A stretch of DNA of 64,000 bases from an uncultured Actinomycetes bacterium (GTDB lineage Bacteria; Actinomycetota; Actinomycetes; Nanopelagicales; Nanopelagicaceae): NCBI GenBank assembly GCA_903822425.1, contig CAIJOY010000032.1:1-64000 (forward strand), read 5' to 3'. The notes below the pieces were generated by a model that saw only the letters and a program-made list of their open reading frames with translations, had not been told where the DNA came from and did no database searches. The position numbers and the translations under genes were made by a program. Below are positions 18,494-27,266 of this stretch, piece after piece (position 1 is the first letter of the stretch; every line of letters starts with the position of its first letter).

Positions 18494-19606
18494 ATGGCTG
18501 CGCGCGAATACAATCTCGAGATCGCTGAGATAGACGCGACCCTTGTTTCGATCGAGAAAGTTCTTAACTTGCCCAAGTTGCGCCAGGATGCAATCGCCTT
18601 TGAAGCAGCTGCTGGAGTACCTAACCTTTGGGATGATCCTGAGAATGCTCAAAAAGTCACGAGCAAGCTTTCGCGTGTGCAAAGTGAGATCAAGAAACTT
18701 GTAGACCTTCGCCAACGCGTCGAAGATCTTCCGATTCTTATTGAACTTGCCCAGAACGAATCTGACCAAAGCGCACTTAAAGATGCCGAACGAGAACTCG
18801 ATAGTGTTGTTAAGTCAATCGGAGAACTTGAAGTTCAAACTCTTCTTAATGGCGAATATGACGATCGAGATGCGCTTATTACGATTCGCTCCGAGGCTGG
18901 TGGAGTAGAAGCAGCCGATTGGGCAGAAGCGCTGATGCGTATGTACTTGCGCTATTGCGAACGCCACAATTTCAAAGTTGATGTTTTGGAAACTTCATAT
19001 GCTGAAGAAGCTGGCATTAAATCCACAACTTTCCGCGTCACTGCGCCATATGCCTACGGCACTTTGTCGGTAGAGCAAGGGACACACCGTTTGGTGCGCA
19101 TCTCTCCATTTGACAGTCAAAGCCGCCGGCACACATCATTTGCCGGCGTTGAAGTTGTCCCCGTTGTTGACCAGAGTGATCACATTGAAATTGATGAAAA
19201 AGAGATTCGCGTTGATGTTTATCGTTCATCTGGCCCTGGAGGACAAGGGGTTAACACAACAGACTCTGCCGTTCGGATTACTCATATGGCAACAGGGATT
19301 GTGGTCTCTTGTCAGAATGAGCGTTCTCAAATTCAAAATAAAGCAACTGCAATGGCAGTACTGCAATCAAAATTACTTGAGCGCCGGCGACAAGAAGAAC
19401 AAGCAAAAATCAATGCACTCAAAGGCGATAACAGTGGTTCGTGGGGAAATCAGATGCGCTCTTATGTATTGCATCCCTATCAAATGGTGAAAGATTTGCG
19501 CACTGATTACGAGACTGGAAATACTGCAGCAGTACTCAACGGTGAAATTGATGAGTTCATTGAAGCCGGAATTCGCTGGCGCCGAAGCGGAGTACCAGAA
19601 TCCTAA
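18494..19606 (+). CDS. prfB: peptide chain release factor 2
   Basis: A 370-residue RF2 that ends translation at UGA and UAA. It has the SPF anticodon-like tripeptide ([15 protein letters not shown]) and the catalytic GGQ in [16 protein letters not shown]. The reading frame is continuous from the ATG, so the programmed +1 frameshift used for autoregulation in E. coli is absent. It heads the conserved prfB-ftsE-ftsX-smpB-ssrA order. Transcription appears to start at the ATG. Confidence 0.97.
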   Translation: MAAREYNLEIAEIDATLVSIEKVLNLPKLRQDAIAFEAAAGVPNLWDDPENAQKVTSKLSRVQSEIKKLVDLRQRVEDLPILIELAQNESDQSALKDAERELDSVVKSIGELEVQTLLNGEYDDRDALITIRSEAGGVEAADWAEALMRMYLRYCERHNFKVDVLETSYAEEAGIKSTTFRVTAPYAYGTLSVEQGTHRLVRISPFDSQSRRHTSFAGVEVVPVVDQSDHIEIDEKEIRVDVYRSSGPGGQGVNTTDSAVRITHMATGIVVSCQNERSQIQNKATAMAVLQSKLLERRRQEEQAKINALKGDNSGSWGNQMRSYVLHPYQMVKDLRTDYETGNTAAVLNGEIDEFIEAGIRWRRSGVPES

Positions 19607-19763
19607 TTCTGTGCAAGATCGTGAGAGATTTCTCCCATTGCACGCAAGAAGAGTGATAAATCCCCCTAAAAAATGCTGGCAAAGAGGTCTCTTTTACCCG
19701 AAGTACTCAGGGTCTTTGCCTAAACTAGCGCGATAGATATCCCTTAATCCTTTTGGAGTCTTT

Positions 19764-20453
19764 GTGATTCGCTTTGAGAATGTGAGCAAGCTCTACCCTG
19801 GTCAAGACAAGGCCGCGCTTGATAGCGTGAACTTGGAAGTTACTAAGGGCGAGTTTGTCTTTCTCGTTGGTCTTTCTGGTTCAGGCAAATCAACTTTCTT
19901 ACGTTTGGTTTTGCGAGAAGAGCAACCAACAGCTGGCGTGATTCATGTAGCTGGAAAAGATTTGGGCACTCTTTCTAACCACAAGATTCCTGAGCTGCGC
20001 CGCCAAGTTGGAACAGTTTTCCAAGATTTCCGCTTGCTTCCAAATAAAACAATATTTGAAAACGTTTCTTTTGCATTGCATGTGCTGGGGTATTCACAAA
20101 AAGAAATTAACCGTGAAGTGCCCGAAGTGCTCGAATTAGTAGGTCTTGAAGACAAGAGCGATCGTCGTCCGAGTGAGATCTCAGGTGGAGAGCAACAAAG
20201 AGTCGCTATTGCTCGAGCATATGTAAGTCGGCCTGCGATTTTGATTGCAGATGAGCCAACAGGAAACCTAGATCCTGCAACAAGTGTCGGAATTATGAAG
20301 TTACTTGATCGCATCAACCGTGAAGGAACGACGGTAGTTATGGCCACCCATGATTCAGGAATTGTTGATCAGATGCGTAAGAGAGTTATCGAACTAGACG
20401 CCGGCCACGTGATTCGTGACCAAGTTCGTGGCGTATACGGATACACGGGTTAA
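19764..20453 (+). CDS. ftsE: cell division ATP-binding protein FtsE
   Basis: A 229-residue ABC ATPase with Walker A GLSGSGKST, Q-loop FQDFRLLPNKT, signature SGGEQQRVAIARAYV, Walker B ILIADEPTGNLDP and H-loop MATHDSGIV. The FQDFRLL and DEPTGNLDP sequences are typical of FtsE. With FtsX it activates peptidoglycan hydrolases at the septum or lateral wall. The GTG at 19764 has GGAG 7 nt upstream. The 157-bp gap after prfB probably holds its promoter, but I could not identify one firmly. Confidence 0.96.
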   Translation: MIRFENVSKLYPGQDKAALDSVNLEVTKGEFVFLVGLSGSGKSTFLRLVLREEQPTAGVIHVAGKDLGTLSNHKIPELRRQVGTVFQDFRLLPNKTIFENVSFALHVLGYSQKEINREVPEVLELVGLEDKSDRRPSEISGGEQQRVAIARAYVSRPAILIADEPTGNLDPATSVGIMKLLDRINREGTTVVMATHDSGIVDQMRKRVIELDAGHVIRDQVRGVYGYTG

Positions 20454-20465
20454 GGGAGAAGTCAG

Positions 20466-21368
20466 ATGCGCGCAAGATTCTTAATGAGCGAAGTTGGTAT
20501 TGGACTTCGTCGTAACTTCACAATGACATTTGCTGTCATCATCACCGTTGCTATCTCACTTTCCTTGCTTGGCATCGGATTGCTCTCGAACTCACAAGTA
20601 AGTGCCATGAAGGATTACTGGTATGACAAGATCGAAGTTTCGGTGTATCTCTGCGGATCTCTCTCGGAATCACCTTCTTGCTCTGGAGGAATCATCTCCT
20701 CAGCACAGCGCCTTCAGATTCAGCAAGATTTAGAAGCACTGCCGGTTGTAGCTAGCGTCTACTACGAATCTCAATCAGAAGCGTTTTCTCGCTTTCAAGA
20801 GCGGTTCAAGAATTCAGCCATTGCGCAGAATGTATCTGCAGATCAACTTCCAGAATCTTTCCGTGTTAAATTAAAAGATCCTACGCAATTTCCTGTGATC
20901 GTTAGTGCATTTTCTGGCCGACCAGGTGTTGATGTAGTCCAAGACCAGCGCAGCATTCTTGAGAAGTTCTTTAACCTTCTTGGAGTATTGCGTAATGGTG
21001 CGCTCTTAGTTGGATTGGCATCAGTTCTCACTGCCGCTCTTCTTATTAGCAATACATTGCGCATTGCAGCATTTAACCGACGCCGTGAAACTGGTGTTAT
21101 GAAGCTTGTCGGTGCCACGTCACTTTCGATTCAACTTCCATTTCTTTTAGAAGGTGTCATCTCTGCAATTCTTGGTTGGGCAATTGCCACAGGATTGTTA
21201 GCGGGTCTCAAAACCGTCATTGATTCCAAAGTCGCACCACTTCTGACATTTACCAAGTTCTTCGGATGGGGCGAAGTTTGGCTCGCATCGGCCTATTTGC
21301 TGGCCACCGGTTTAGTTGTTTCTATTCTTGCTTCGGTATTGACGCTTCGCCGCTACCTCAAGGTCTAA
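20466..21368 (+). CDS. ftsX: cell division permease-like protein FtsX
   Basis: A 300-residue protein: a cytosolic start with the typical RARFLMSEVGIGLRRN, TM1, an external domain of about 120 residues with two Cys (SVYLCGSLSESPSCSGG, as in mycobacterial FtsX), then three membrane segments. It signals from FtsE to external wall hydrolases. A GGGAGAAG Shine-Dalgarno precedes the ATG, 12 bp after ftsE. The domain order and length are normal. Confidence 0.95.
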   Translation: MRARFLMSEVGIGLRRNFTMTFAVIITVAISLSLLGIGLLSNSQVSAMKDYWYDKIEVSVYLCGSLSESPSCSGGIISSAQRLQIQQDLEALPVVASVYYESQSEAFSRFQERFKNSAIAQNVSADQLPESFRVKLKDPTQFPVIVSAFSGRPGVDVVQDQRSILEKFFNLLGVLRNGALLVGLASVLTAALLISNTLRIAAFNRRRETGVMKLVGATSLSIQLPFLLEGVISAILGWAIATGLLAGLKTVIDSKVAPLLTFTKFFGWGEVWLASAYLLATGLVVSILASVLTLRRYLKV

Positions 21369-21395
21369 ACTCCACGGTATGTGGAGTGGTGCGCG

Positions 21396-21881
21396 ATGGT
21401 AAAAGAGGTCGGTCGCAAACTCATCGCCCAAAACAAAAAGGCGCGTCATGACTACTCCATTGAAGATGTTTTTGAATGTGGTCTAGTCCTTACTGGCACT
21501 GAGGTGAAATCTCTTCGACTTGGACGAGCTTCCCTCATTGATGGTTTTGCCATGGTGCGCGATGGCGAACTTTGGTTGAGCGGAGTTCATATTCCCGAAT
21601 ACACCGAAGGCACCTGGACCAACCACACGCCTCGGCGCGAACGTAAATTGCTAGTGCATAAAGATGAAATCAATCGCCTCACTGCAAAAACAAAAGAAGG
21701 CGGATTAACTCTGATTCCATTATCGATCTATTTTAAAGATGGAAAAGCAAAGATTGAATTAGCAGTTGCCCGTGGTAAGAAATCTCACGACAAACGGGCT
21801 GCCTTGATGGAACAACAAGCAGGGCGCGAAATCGAGCGCGAGATCTCACGACGACGTTCAGGTAAATCAGGGGATCGCTAA
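21396..21881 (+). CDS. smpB: SsrA-binding protein SmpB
   Basis: A 161-residue SmpB with the beta-barrel core [45 protein letters not shown] and the C-terminal basic tail [13 protein letters not shown]. It delivers tmRNA to stalled ribosomes. ATG at 21396 is chosen over GTG at 21381; GGAG lies about 10 nt before it. The partner RNA ssrA is encoded 177 bp downstream on the same strand. Confidence 0.96.
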   Translation: MVKEVGRKLIAQNKKARHDYSIEDVFECGLVLTGTEVKSLRLGRASLIDGFAMVRDGELWLSGVHIPEYTEGTWTNHTPRRERKLLVHKDEINRLTAKTKEGGLTLIPLSIYFKDGKAKIELAVARGKKSHDKRAALMEQQAGREIEREISRRRSGKSGDR

Positions 21882-22058
21882 AGACTCGTTATTCTTATTT
21901 CTAGGCCCAAAGTTCTACCGTGTACTGCGCCAAGCACGCTCGTAAAATAATCGAGTTACCTAATACGCCTGTCATCTTCTACACTTACCCTGCAGGTAAT
22001 CCTGCGCACGATCACAATTACATAGCGATGCAGTAACGCTTCAATTCCCAATAATCTT

Positions 22059-22428
22059 GGGGGTGAACGGTCTCGACTTTGGATGTTGGGACAGGGGAAG
22101 CGGGCCGAGGAAGCCAGGATGATCTCGTTAACCAATAACCTGTGCAAAAAACTAAGCGCCAGTACAACTGCCGCTGACTTTGCTCTCGCTGCCTAAGCGA
22201 GCTCCCTAGTCCGTTAGCCCGAGTGAGCCTTCGATTCGGGATCTAACGCCGTAAGAGGGCTTTTCATGGTGTTGGCTTTGCGAACAACATCAGAGAACAG
22301 TTTCGCAAATGAGTTCGTCGAATACTTGTGTGTAAGAGATTCGGAACTGAGAAAACGATAATCACACTACGCCCGTAGAAGCCCTGTTTTGGTACCGAAG
22401 GACCCGGGTTCGATTCCCGGCACCTCCA
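22059..22428 (+). ncRNA. ssrA: transfer-messenger RNA (tmRNA)
   Basis: The 5' end GGGGGTGAACGGTCTCGAC pairs as a 7-bp acceptor stem with CACCTCC at 22421-22427, and the T-arm GGGTTCGATTCCC precedes it, giving a one-piece tmRNA of about 370 nt. The tag reading frame runs from GCC at 22158 to TAA at 22194-22196 and encodes ASTTAADFALAA, ending in the LAA degron expected for Clp proteolysis. The sequence after the discriminator A is CGTG, so the CCA end is not encoded and must be added. Confidence 0.97.
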
Positions 22429-22477
22429 CGTGTATTTATTTCTTAAAAAATATCCTGCCTAGATATTCTCTTTTGCG

Positions 22478-22762
22478 TTATTCCTCTTTGAGTTTAGGGG
22501 GAGCTCCAAATTCTCTCTTAACTGCCCAGAGAGAAGTGCCCACTGCAAATATTCCCAACATGCGTGGGACTGTTCCGCTTAAAGCAAAAATAAAATTAAC
22601 TCCAGTGAGTGATCCCCACATCGTAAGCAGACCTACTGCAATTTTCTTAGCGATCTCTCGATTTCTACTAACTGGATGAATGCGCGTAATGATCAGTGCG
22701 ATTGGCCCACACAAAAGTGATGAGAAGAAAAGTAGCGCTACAAGAAATGCTAGTGATTGCAT
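22478..22762 (-). CDS. small membrane protein, unknown
   Basis: A 94-residue protein with three hydrophobic segments (about 4-26, 40-60 and 63-82) and a short charged C-terminus. I do not recognise the family. The ATG is preceded at 6 nt by TAACGT, which overlaps the stop codon of the upstream GNAT gene; it can also be read from the GNAT transcript. It lies downstream of and antiparallel to tmRNA. Confidence 0.55.
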   Translation of the reverse strand: MQSLAFLVALLFFSSLLCGPIALIITRIHPVSRNREIAKKIAVGLLTMWGSLTGVNFIFALSGTVPRMLGIFAVGTSLWAVKREFGAPPKLKEE

Positions 22763-22768
22763 GCCTTA

Positions 22769-22774
22769 ACGTTA
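22769..22774 (-). promoter_or_regulatory. -10 element TAACGT before the small membrane gene
   Basis: On the minus strand TAACGT, whose TAA is the GNAT stop codon, is followed by 6 nt and the ATG at 22762. The geometry fits leaderless initiation, but the overlap with a stop codon makes chance more likely here. Confidence 0.35.
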
Positions 22775-23317
22775 GCGCGCAAGGACTGAAAACAGAGCCA
22801 TATCCTTCTGAGTTCCGTCCTCACGCGTAACTCGATCGCGCATGATCCCTTCAAGACTGAAGCCGGCCGATAGCAGGAGCGCTTTTGAGGCCTCATTGGT
22901 GACATCTACTACTGCTTCGATTCGGCGAAAACCCATTGTTGTGAATCCGTATTCGGTAATTAACTTTGCAGCATTTGTACAGATTCCTCTGCCGCGCATG
23001 TGCTTGGCCATCCAGTAGCCAATTTCTGAGCAATGATCAGGTAAGTCAATCGAGTGTAGAGAGATTACCCCGGCGAAAACTTCGTCATAGATCATTGCAA
23101 ATGGAATTTCTTTCTTAGCGGCAAAGAAGTCGGGAGATTTCACATTAACAAAATGTTCGGCACTTTCAATTGTGTATTTGGCTGGGATCGTCGTAAATTG
23201 GGGAATCAGCGGATCCTGGACGCCTTGATAAACAGAAGGAATATCACTTTCGTTCAAAGGGCGCAGAGTTAACAACCCATACTGCAAAGTCGGAATTTCG
23301 GTAGGCCACCAGATCAT
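22772..23317 (-). CDS. GNAT N-acetyltransferase (RimJ/RimL type)
   Basis: A 181-residue protein with the RimJ/RimL-type fold: an early LLTLRPLNESDIPSVYQ, acetyl-CoA binding region IGYWMAKHMRGRGICTNAAKL, and the C-terminal GFRRIEAVVDVTNEASKALLLSAGF in two parts. It should acetylate an amino group of a protein or small molecule; the substrate is unknown. ATG at 23317 is preferred to GTG at 23335 because AATACT lies 6 nt before it. It forms a two-gene unit with the small membrane protein downstream. Confidence 0.83.
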   Translation of the reverse strand: MIWWPTEIPTLQYGLLTLRPLNESDIPSVYQGVQDPLIPQFTTIPAKYTIESAEHFVNVKSPDFFAAKKEIPFAMIYDEVFAGVISLHSIDLPDHCSEIGYWMAKHMRGRGICTNAAKLITEYGFTTMGFRRIEAVVDVTNEASKALLLSAGFSLEGIMRDRVTREDGTQKDMALFSVLAR

Positions 23318-23378
23318 TGAGCAAGTATTGCGCACAAATGCGAGAGATCAACTTTTTCGGGCAGGAAGCCCTCGTGCA

Positions 23379-24356
23379 TTAGCTTTCTATTAACTTCGTT
23401 GGGGCGTTGTGGACGGCAGGAACGCTACCCAAAACTCCATTCTGAAAATCTTCGTATGCTTGCAAGACTTCTTGCTTGGTATTCATGACAAAAGGTCCCA
23501 TCCATGCAACAGGTTCCTTAATTGGTTGCCCGCCAAGAATAAACAGATCAAGTTCTGGAGATCTTCCCTCTTGAACATCCGCCGCGCGCACAACGATCAT
23601 GTCCCCATCGCTAAATACAGTGAGTTGCCCCATCTCAACTGGACGACGTTCCTCTCCCATTAATCCACGTCCAGCAAGTGTGTATACGAGTGCGTTGTAA
23701 TCCTTGCGCCACGGCAGGCGAAGTTCCGCCCCAGCTGCGATCGTTGCATGAATCAAAGTGATGGGCGTTTGTGTGGAACCAGGTCCTCTATGTCCAGCAA
23801 CTTCACCAGCGATGACGCGAATTAACGCCCCACCATCGGATGAAGAAAGTAGCGCAACATCTTTAGCGCGAACATCTTGATATGCAGGAGGTGACCATTT
23901 CTTAGCAGCAGGCAAGTTAACCCACAATTGAAATCCGTGGAAGAGGCCACCACTCATCACTAAATGCTCTGGGGGAGTTTCAATGTGCAAAATTCCTGCA
24001 CCAGCAGTCATCCATTGAGTATCGCCGTTGCTAATTGTGCCGCCACCGCCATTGTTATCGCGGTGATCGAAAATTCCATCGATGATGTAGGTGACAGTTT
24101 CAAAACCACGGTGTGGGTGCCAAGGAGTTCCTTTTGGCTCACCGGGTGCGTACTCAACTTCACCCATTTGGTCCAAGTGAATAAAAGGGTCGAGTTGTTC
24201 CATAGGAACACCAGCAAATGCGCGACGAACAGGAAAACCTTCACCTTCAAAACCTTGAGGTGCTGTAGTTACAGAGCGAATTGTGCGCGCACGTGCGGAA
24301 GGATCAACGTTAATGCGCGGCAGAACAGTGATGTCCTTAACGGTTACAGCAGGCAT
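23379..24356 (-). CDS. pirin family protein
   Basis: A 325-residue bicupin. The N-terminal cupin holds the metal-binding HPHRGFETVTYIIDG and a later MTAGAGILHIETPPE, which give the His and Glu ligands; the pirin C-terminal domain follows. Bacterial pirins can be quercetin dioxygenases or metabolic regulators, and the role here is unknown. ATG at 24356 is chosen because AAGGAG lies 7 nt upstream; the frame is open 15 codons further. It sits downstream of the transhydrogenase operon's partner strand but has its own start signals. Confidence 0.88.
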   Translation of the reverse strand: MPAVTVKDITVLPRINVDPSARARTIRSVTTAPQGFEGEGFPVRRAFAGVPMEQLDPFIHLDQMGEVEYAPGEPKGTPWHPHRGFETVTYIIDGIFDHRDNNGGGGTISNGDTQWMTAGAGILHIETPPEHLVMSGGLFHGFQLWVNLPAAKKWSPPAYQDVRAKDVALLSSSDGGALIRVIAGEVAGHRGPGSTQTPITLIHATIAAGAELRLPWRKDYNALVYTLAGRGLMGEERRPVEMGQLTVFSDGDMIVVRAADVQEGRSPELDLFILGGQPIKEPVAWMGPFVMNTKQEVLQAYEDFQNGVLGSVPAVHNAPTKLIES

Positions 24357-24422
24357 ATTCGGCTCCTTAAGATCAGAGGCAAATAGTAGTTGAACTTTCA
24401 ACTAGTGGCAACTCAGCCATAT

Positions 24423-25814
24423 TTAAAGGTTTTTAAGCGCGCTCACTACTTTGGTCAATGTCTCTTTTGCATCACCAAAGAGCAAAGTAGTTTTTGGATC
24501 ATAGAGAAGCTCATTTTCAATGCCCGCAAAACCCGGACGCATCGAGCGCTTCAGGAAGATGACGTTTGCGGCATCTGCTACTTCAAGAATTGGCATTCCA
24601 TAAATTGGGCAACCAGGTGTGTTCTTAGCAGCAGGGTTCACTACGTCATTTGCACCGATCACAAGTGCGACATCAGTCTGTGAAAACGTTGGATTCACTT
24701 CTTCCATTTCAGCAAGTTGCTCGTAGGGAACATTTGCCTCGGCAAGGAGAACGTTCATGTGCCCTGGCATACGACCAGCAACAGGGTGAATACCGTAGGC
24801 AACCTCAATACCCTTTGCTGCCAGTACATCAGCCATTTCACGCACTGTGTGTTGGGCTTGAGCAACAGCAAGTCCGAATCCCGGAACGATTACAACGCGA
24901 CGTGCGTAGTTGAGCAAGATTGCAACATCTTCTGGTGAACCAGATTTAACTGGACGCACTTCGGCTGATTCAGATGCAGCTTGTGGCTTTGCAGTGAAAG
25001 CACCAAAGAGAGTCTTAAACAGTGAGCGCCCCATGGCATCTGCCATCAAGCGAGTCAGGATCGTTCCGCTAGCACCGACAAGTGTTCCGGCAACAATCAG
25101 CAAGGTTGTCTGGAGAACGTAACCACTTGCTGCAACGGTAAGTCCAGTGAAAGCGTTCAAGAGGGAGATGACGATAGGAACATCGGCGCCACCCACTGGA
25201 AGTACAAAAAGAACGCCAAACAAAAGTGAAAGCCCACCCAGAACCGCAAGGGAAGTATTTCCACCTGAGTTAATCACCCATCCAGCAGCTGCAAATACCC
25301 CAGCAACGTTGAGTGCAATAACAAAGCGTCCACCAGGGAAAACTACGGGGCGTGTTGTCATGAGTTCCTGCAGTTTTGCGAAAGTGATGCATGAACCAGA
25401 GAAGGAAACGCTTCCGACAATAACTGTGAAGACAGTTGCGATTACTTCGGCAGATGTGGCATCAACGCCAAGACGTAAGTATTCAACGATTGCCACAAGT
25501 GCTGCTGCGCCACCACCAACACCATTAAAGAGTGCTACAAGTTGAGGCATCGCAGTCATCTGCACTTTGCGTGCAGCTGGAACTCCTATAAGTAAACCGA
25601 TGGCAATTGCAGCAAGTATGAGCGGCAAGTGATGGAGCGGAAGTGCATGTGCGCCGCCGGTAAAGAAGAAAACCAGCAATGTTGCAACAGTTGCACCGAA
25701 TGCACCAATTAAGTTACCGCGACGAGCTGTCTTTGGATGCGAAAGGCCTTTGAGGGCAAGGATGAAGCAGACTGCGGCAGCTAAGCCGATGAGGTCATAC
25801 AGGTTGCGGTTCAT
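24423..25814 (-). CDS. pntB: NAD(P) transhydrogenase subunit beta
   Basis: A 463-residue PntB with about nine membrane segments in the N-terminal half and a soluble NADP-binding domain III, visible as VVIVPGFGLAVAQAQHTV, GIHPVAGRMPGHMNVLLAEA, and the late ALVIGANDVVNPAA. It completes the proton-pumping transhydrogenase that makes NADPH from NADH. Its start overlaps the pntAB stop by 4 bp. Gene order is pntAA-pntAB-pntB, so the alpha chain is split in two. Confidence 0.95.
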   Translation of the reverse strand: MNRNLYDLIGLAAAVCFILALKGLSHPKTARRGNLIGAFGATVATLLVFFFTGGAHALPLHHLPLILAAIAIGLLIGVPAARKVQMTAMPQLVALFNGVGGGAAALVAIVEYLRLGVDATSAEVIATVFTVIVGSVSFSGSCITFAKLQELMTTRPVVFPGGRFVIALNVAGVFAAAGWVINSGGNTSLAVLGGLSLLFGVLFVLPVGGADVPIVISLLNAFTGLTVAASGYVLQTTLLIVAGTLVGASGTILTRLMADAMGRSLFKTLFGAFTAKPQAASESAEVRPVKSGSPEDVAILLNYARRVVIVPGFGLAVAQAQHTVREMADVLAAKGIEVAYGIHPVAGRMPGHMNVLLAEANVPYEQLAEMEEVNPTFSQTDVALVIGANDVVNPAAKNTPGCPIYGMPILEVADAANVIFLKRSMRPGFAGIENELLYDPKTTLLFGDAKETLTKVVSALKNL

Positions 25815-26098
25815 TTTTTCTTCGCCTTAAACATCTCGAGCATTCGGTCGGTAACAACAAAACCACCAACCATATTGACGGTAGCCAAAACGATTGCGGT
25901 CAGTGCGAGCCAAAGTTCAACATTATTTGAGGAGTGGTCAGCAACAACTATTGCACCAACCAAGATCACGCCGTGGATTGCGTTTGCACCACTCATGAGC
26001 GGTGTGTGTAAGGTGGAGCTGACTTTAGAAACTACTTCAAAGCCCACAAACACTGAAAGGGTGAAGATGGCTAGCAGAGCCATTCCGTTACTCATCAT
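25811..26098 (-). CDS. pntAB: NAD(P) transhydrogenase subunit alpha, membrane part
   Basis: A 95-residue protein with three membrane helices, containing TPLMSGANAIHGVILVGA and NMVGGFVVTDRMLEMF, both typical of the membrane domain of PntA. In E. coli this is the C-terminal end of one alpha polypeptide; here, as in Rhodospirillum and many actinobacteria, it is a separate gene. It overlaps both neighbouring genes by 4 bp. Confidence 0.94.
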   Translation of the reverse strand: MMSNGMALLAIFTLSVFVGFEVVSKVSSTLHTPLMSGANAIHGVILVGAIVVADHSSNNVELWLALTAIVLATVNMVGGFVVTDRMLEMFKAKKK

Positions 26099-27207
26099 TT
26101 CTTGACGACCTCTTTCTTGAGCTCTCCGTTATGGACCACAACTGAACCAGCGATAATCTCATCGTCAAAGTTGATTGTGATTGCTCCTTCTTTTGCCATC
26201 AAGGTCAATAAATTTACAACGTTGCGCGAATAAAGCATTGAGGCATGGAAAGGCAGCTGACTTGGCACATCTTTGCCACCCCAAATTCGAACACCATGTG
26301 CTGTTGTCACAATTTCGCCAGGTTTAGATCCTTCAACGTTTCCACCAGTTTCAGCAGCTAAGTCAACGATCACTGTTCCGGGAGCCATGGAATCAACCAT
26401 CGCTTGTGTGACGAGACGAGGAGCAGTGCGACCTGGCACAGCAGCTGTTGTAATCAAGACATGTGATTTGGCGATGTAAGGAGTGAGGAGCTCGCGTTGT
26501 TTCGCAGCGCGCTCTTCTGTCATCTCGCGTGCGTATCCGCCAGCGCCTTCAAGGGATTCAAGTTCGAGTTGAATAAATGTTGCGCCCATAGAGCGAACTT
26601 CATCAGCAGATGCTGGTCGAACATCATATGCTGAAACAACAGCGCCTAATCGACGAGCAGTTGCAATTGCTTGCAAACCAGCAACTCCTGCACCTAGTAC
26701 AAGGACCTGTGCTGGAGTAATGGTTCCTGCAGCTGTCATAAGCAATGGGAAAAATCGTGGAGAAAGTTCAGCGCCAACAAGTGCTGCGCGATAACCCGCG
26801 CATAAAGCTTGTGATGAGAGCGCATCCATAGATTGCGCGCGCGAAATTCGTGGAACAAGTTCGAGAGAAAAAGCCGTGACTCCAGCTTTCAGCGCCGCAT
26901 CAATGGAATCTTGAGCAGTTGTAATAGGAAGGAACGAGATCGTAATGGCACCTTTTTTAAGCGTTGACATCTGTTCCGGTGTGAGGGGCTGGACCGATAG
27001 GACTACATCGGCATCTTTGAGTACGTCGCCAGAGACAACTTTTGCTCCGGCGTTTGTGTATTCAGCATCAGAGGCTTGAGCATGTAATCCTGCGCCAGAT
27101 TGAATCGATACATCTAAGCCAAGTCGTACTAACTTATTGATGATGTCTGGAACTAGAGCTACACGCTTCTCGCCAACTCTTGTTTCGGTTGGGACGGCTA
27201 CGCGCAT
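26095..27207 (-). CDS. pntAA: NAD(P) transhydrogenase subunit alpha, NAD-binding part
   Basis: A 370-residue soluble domain I related to alanine dehydrogenase: MRVAVPTETRVGEKRVALVP at the N-terminus, the NAD-binding VLVLGAGVAGLQAIATARRLGA, and the mobile-loop-region YAREMTEERAAKQREL. It binds NADH for hydride transfer to NADP on PntB. It is first in the operon. The ATG lacks a Shine-Dalgarno but has TACGGT 6 nt upstream. Confidence 0.95.
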   Translation of the reverse strand: MRVAVPTETRVGEKRVALVPDIINKLVRLGLDVSIQSGAGLHAQASDAEYTNAGAKVVSGDVLKDADVVLSVQPLTPEQMSTLKKGAITISFLPITTAQDSIDAALKAGVTAFSLELVPRISRAQSMDALSSQALCAGYRAALVGAELSPRFFPLLMTAAGTITPAQVLVLGAGVAGLQAIATARRLGAVVSAYDVRPASADEVRSMGATFIQLELESLEGAGGYAREMTEERAAKQRELLTPYIAKSHVLITTAAVPGRTAPRLVTQAMVDSMAPGTVIVDLAAETGGNVEGSKPGEIVTTAHGVRIWGGKDVPSQLPFHASMLYSRNVVNLLTLMAKEGAITINFDDEIIAGSVVVHNGELKKEVVKK

Positions 27208-27213
27208 GGTGTA

Positions 27214-27219
27214 ACCGTA
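27214..27219 (-). promoter_or_regulatory. -10 element TACGGT for leaderless pntAA
   Basis: On the minus strand TACGGT is followed by 6 nt and the pntAA ATG. It lies in the 59-bp gap after argF, which allows the pnt operon to be transcribed apart from argF. Confidence 0.5.
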
Positions 27220-27266
27220 GTCGGTTCACTTATTGCTTGTCATGTTTGGCGCGTAGACGGCGAGTG

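Noticed and set aside
18494-18620. Programmed frameshift in prfB
   Set aside because: Frame is open throughout, with no in-frame UGA and no need for a shift.
22449-22475. Terminator after tmRNA
   Set aside because: Only a 6-bp AT stem (AATATC/GATATT) before CTCTTTT; too weak to call.
22059-22478. Integration site (att) at the 3' end of ssrA, with a prophage or island
   Set aside because: No integrase or duplicated ssrA tail is seen downstream; ordinary genes follow.
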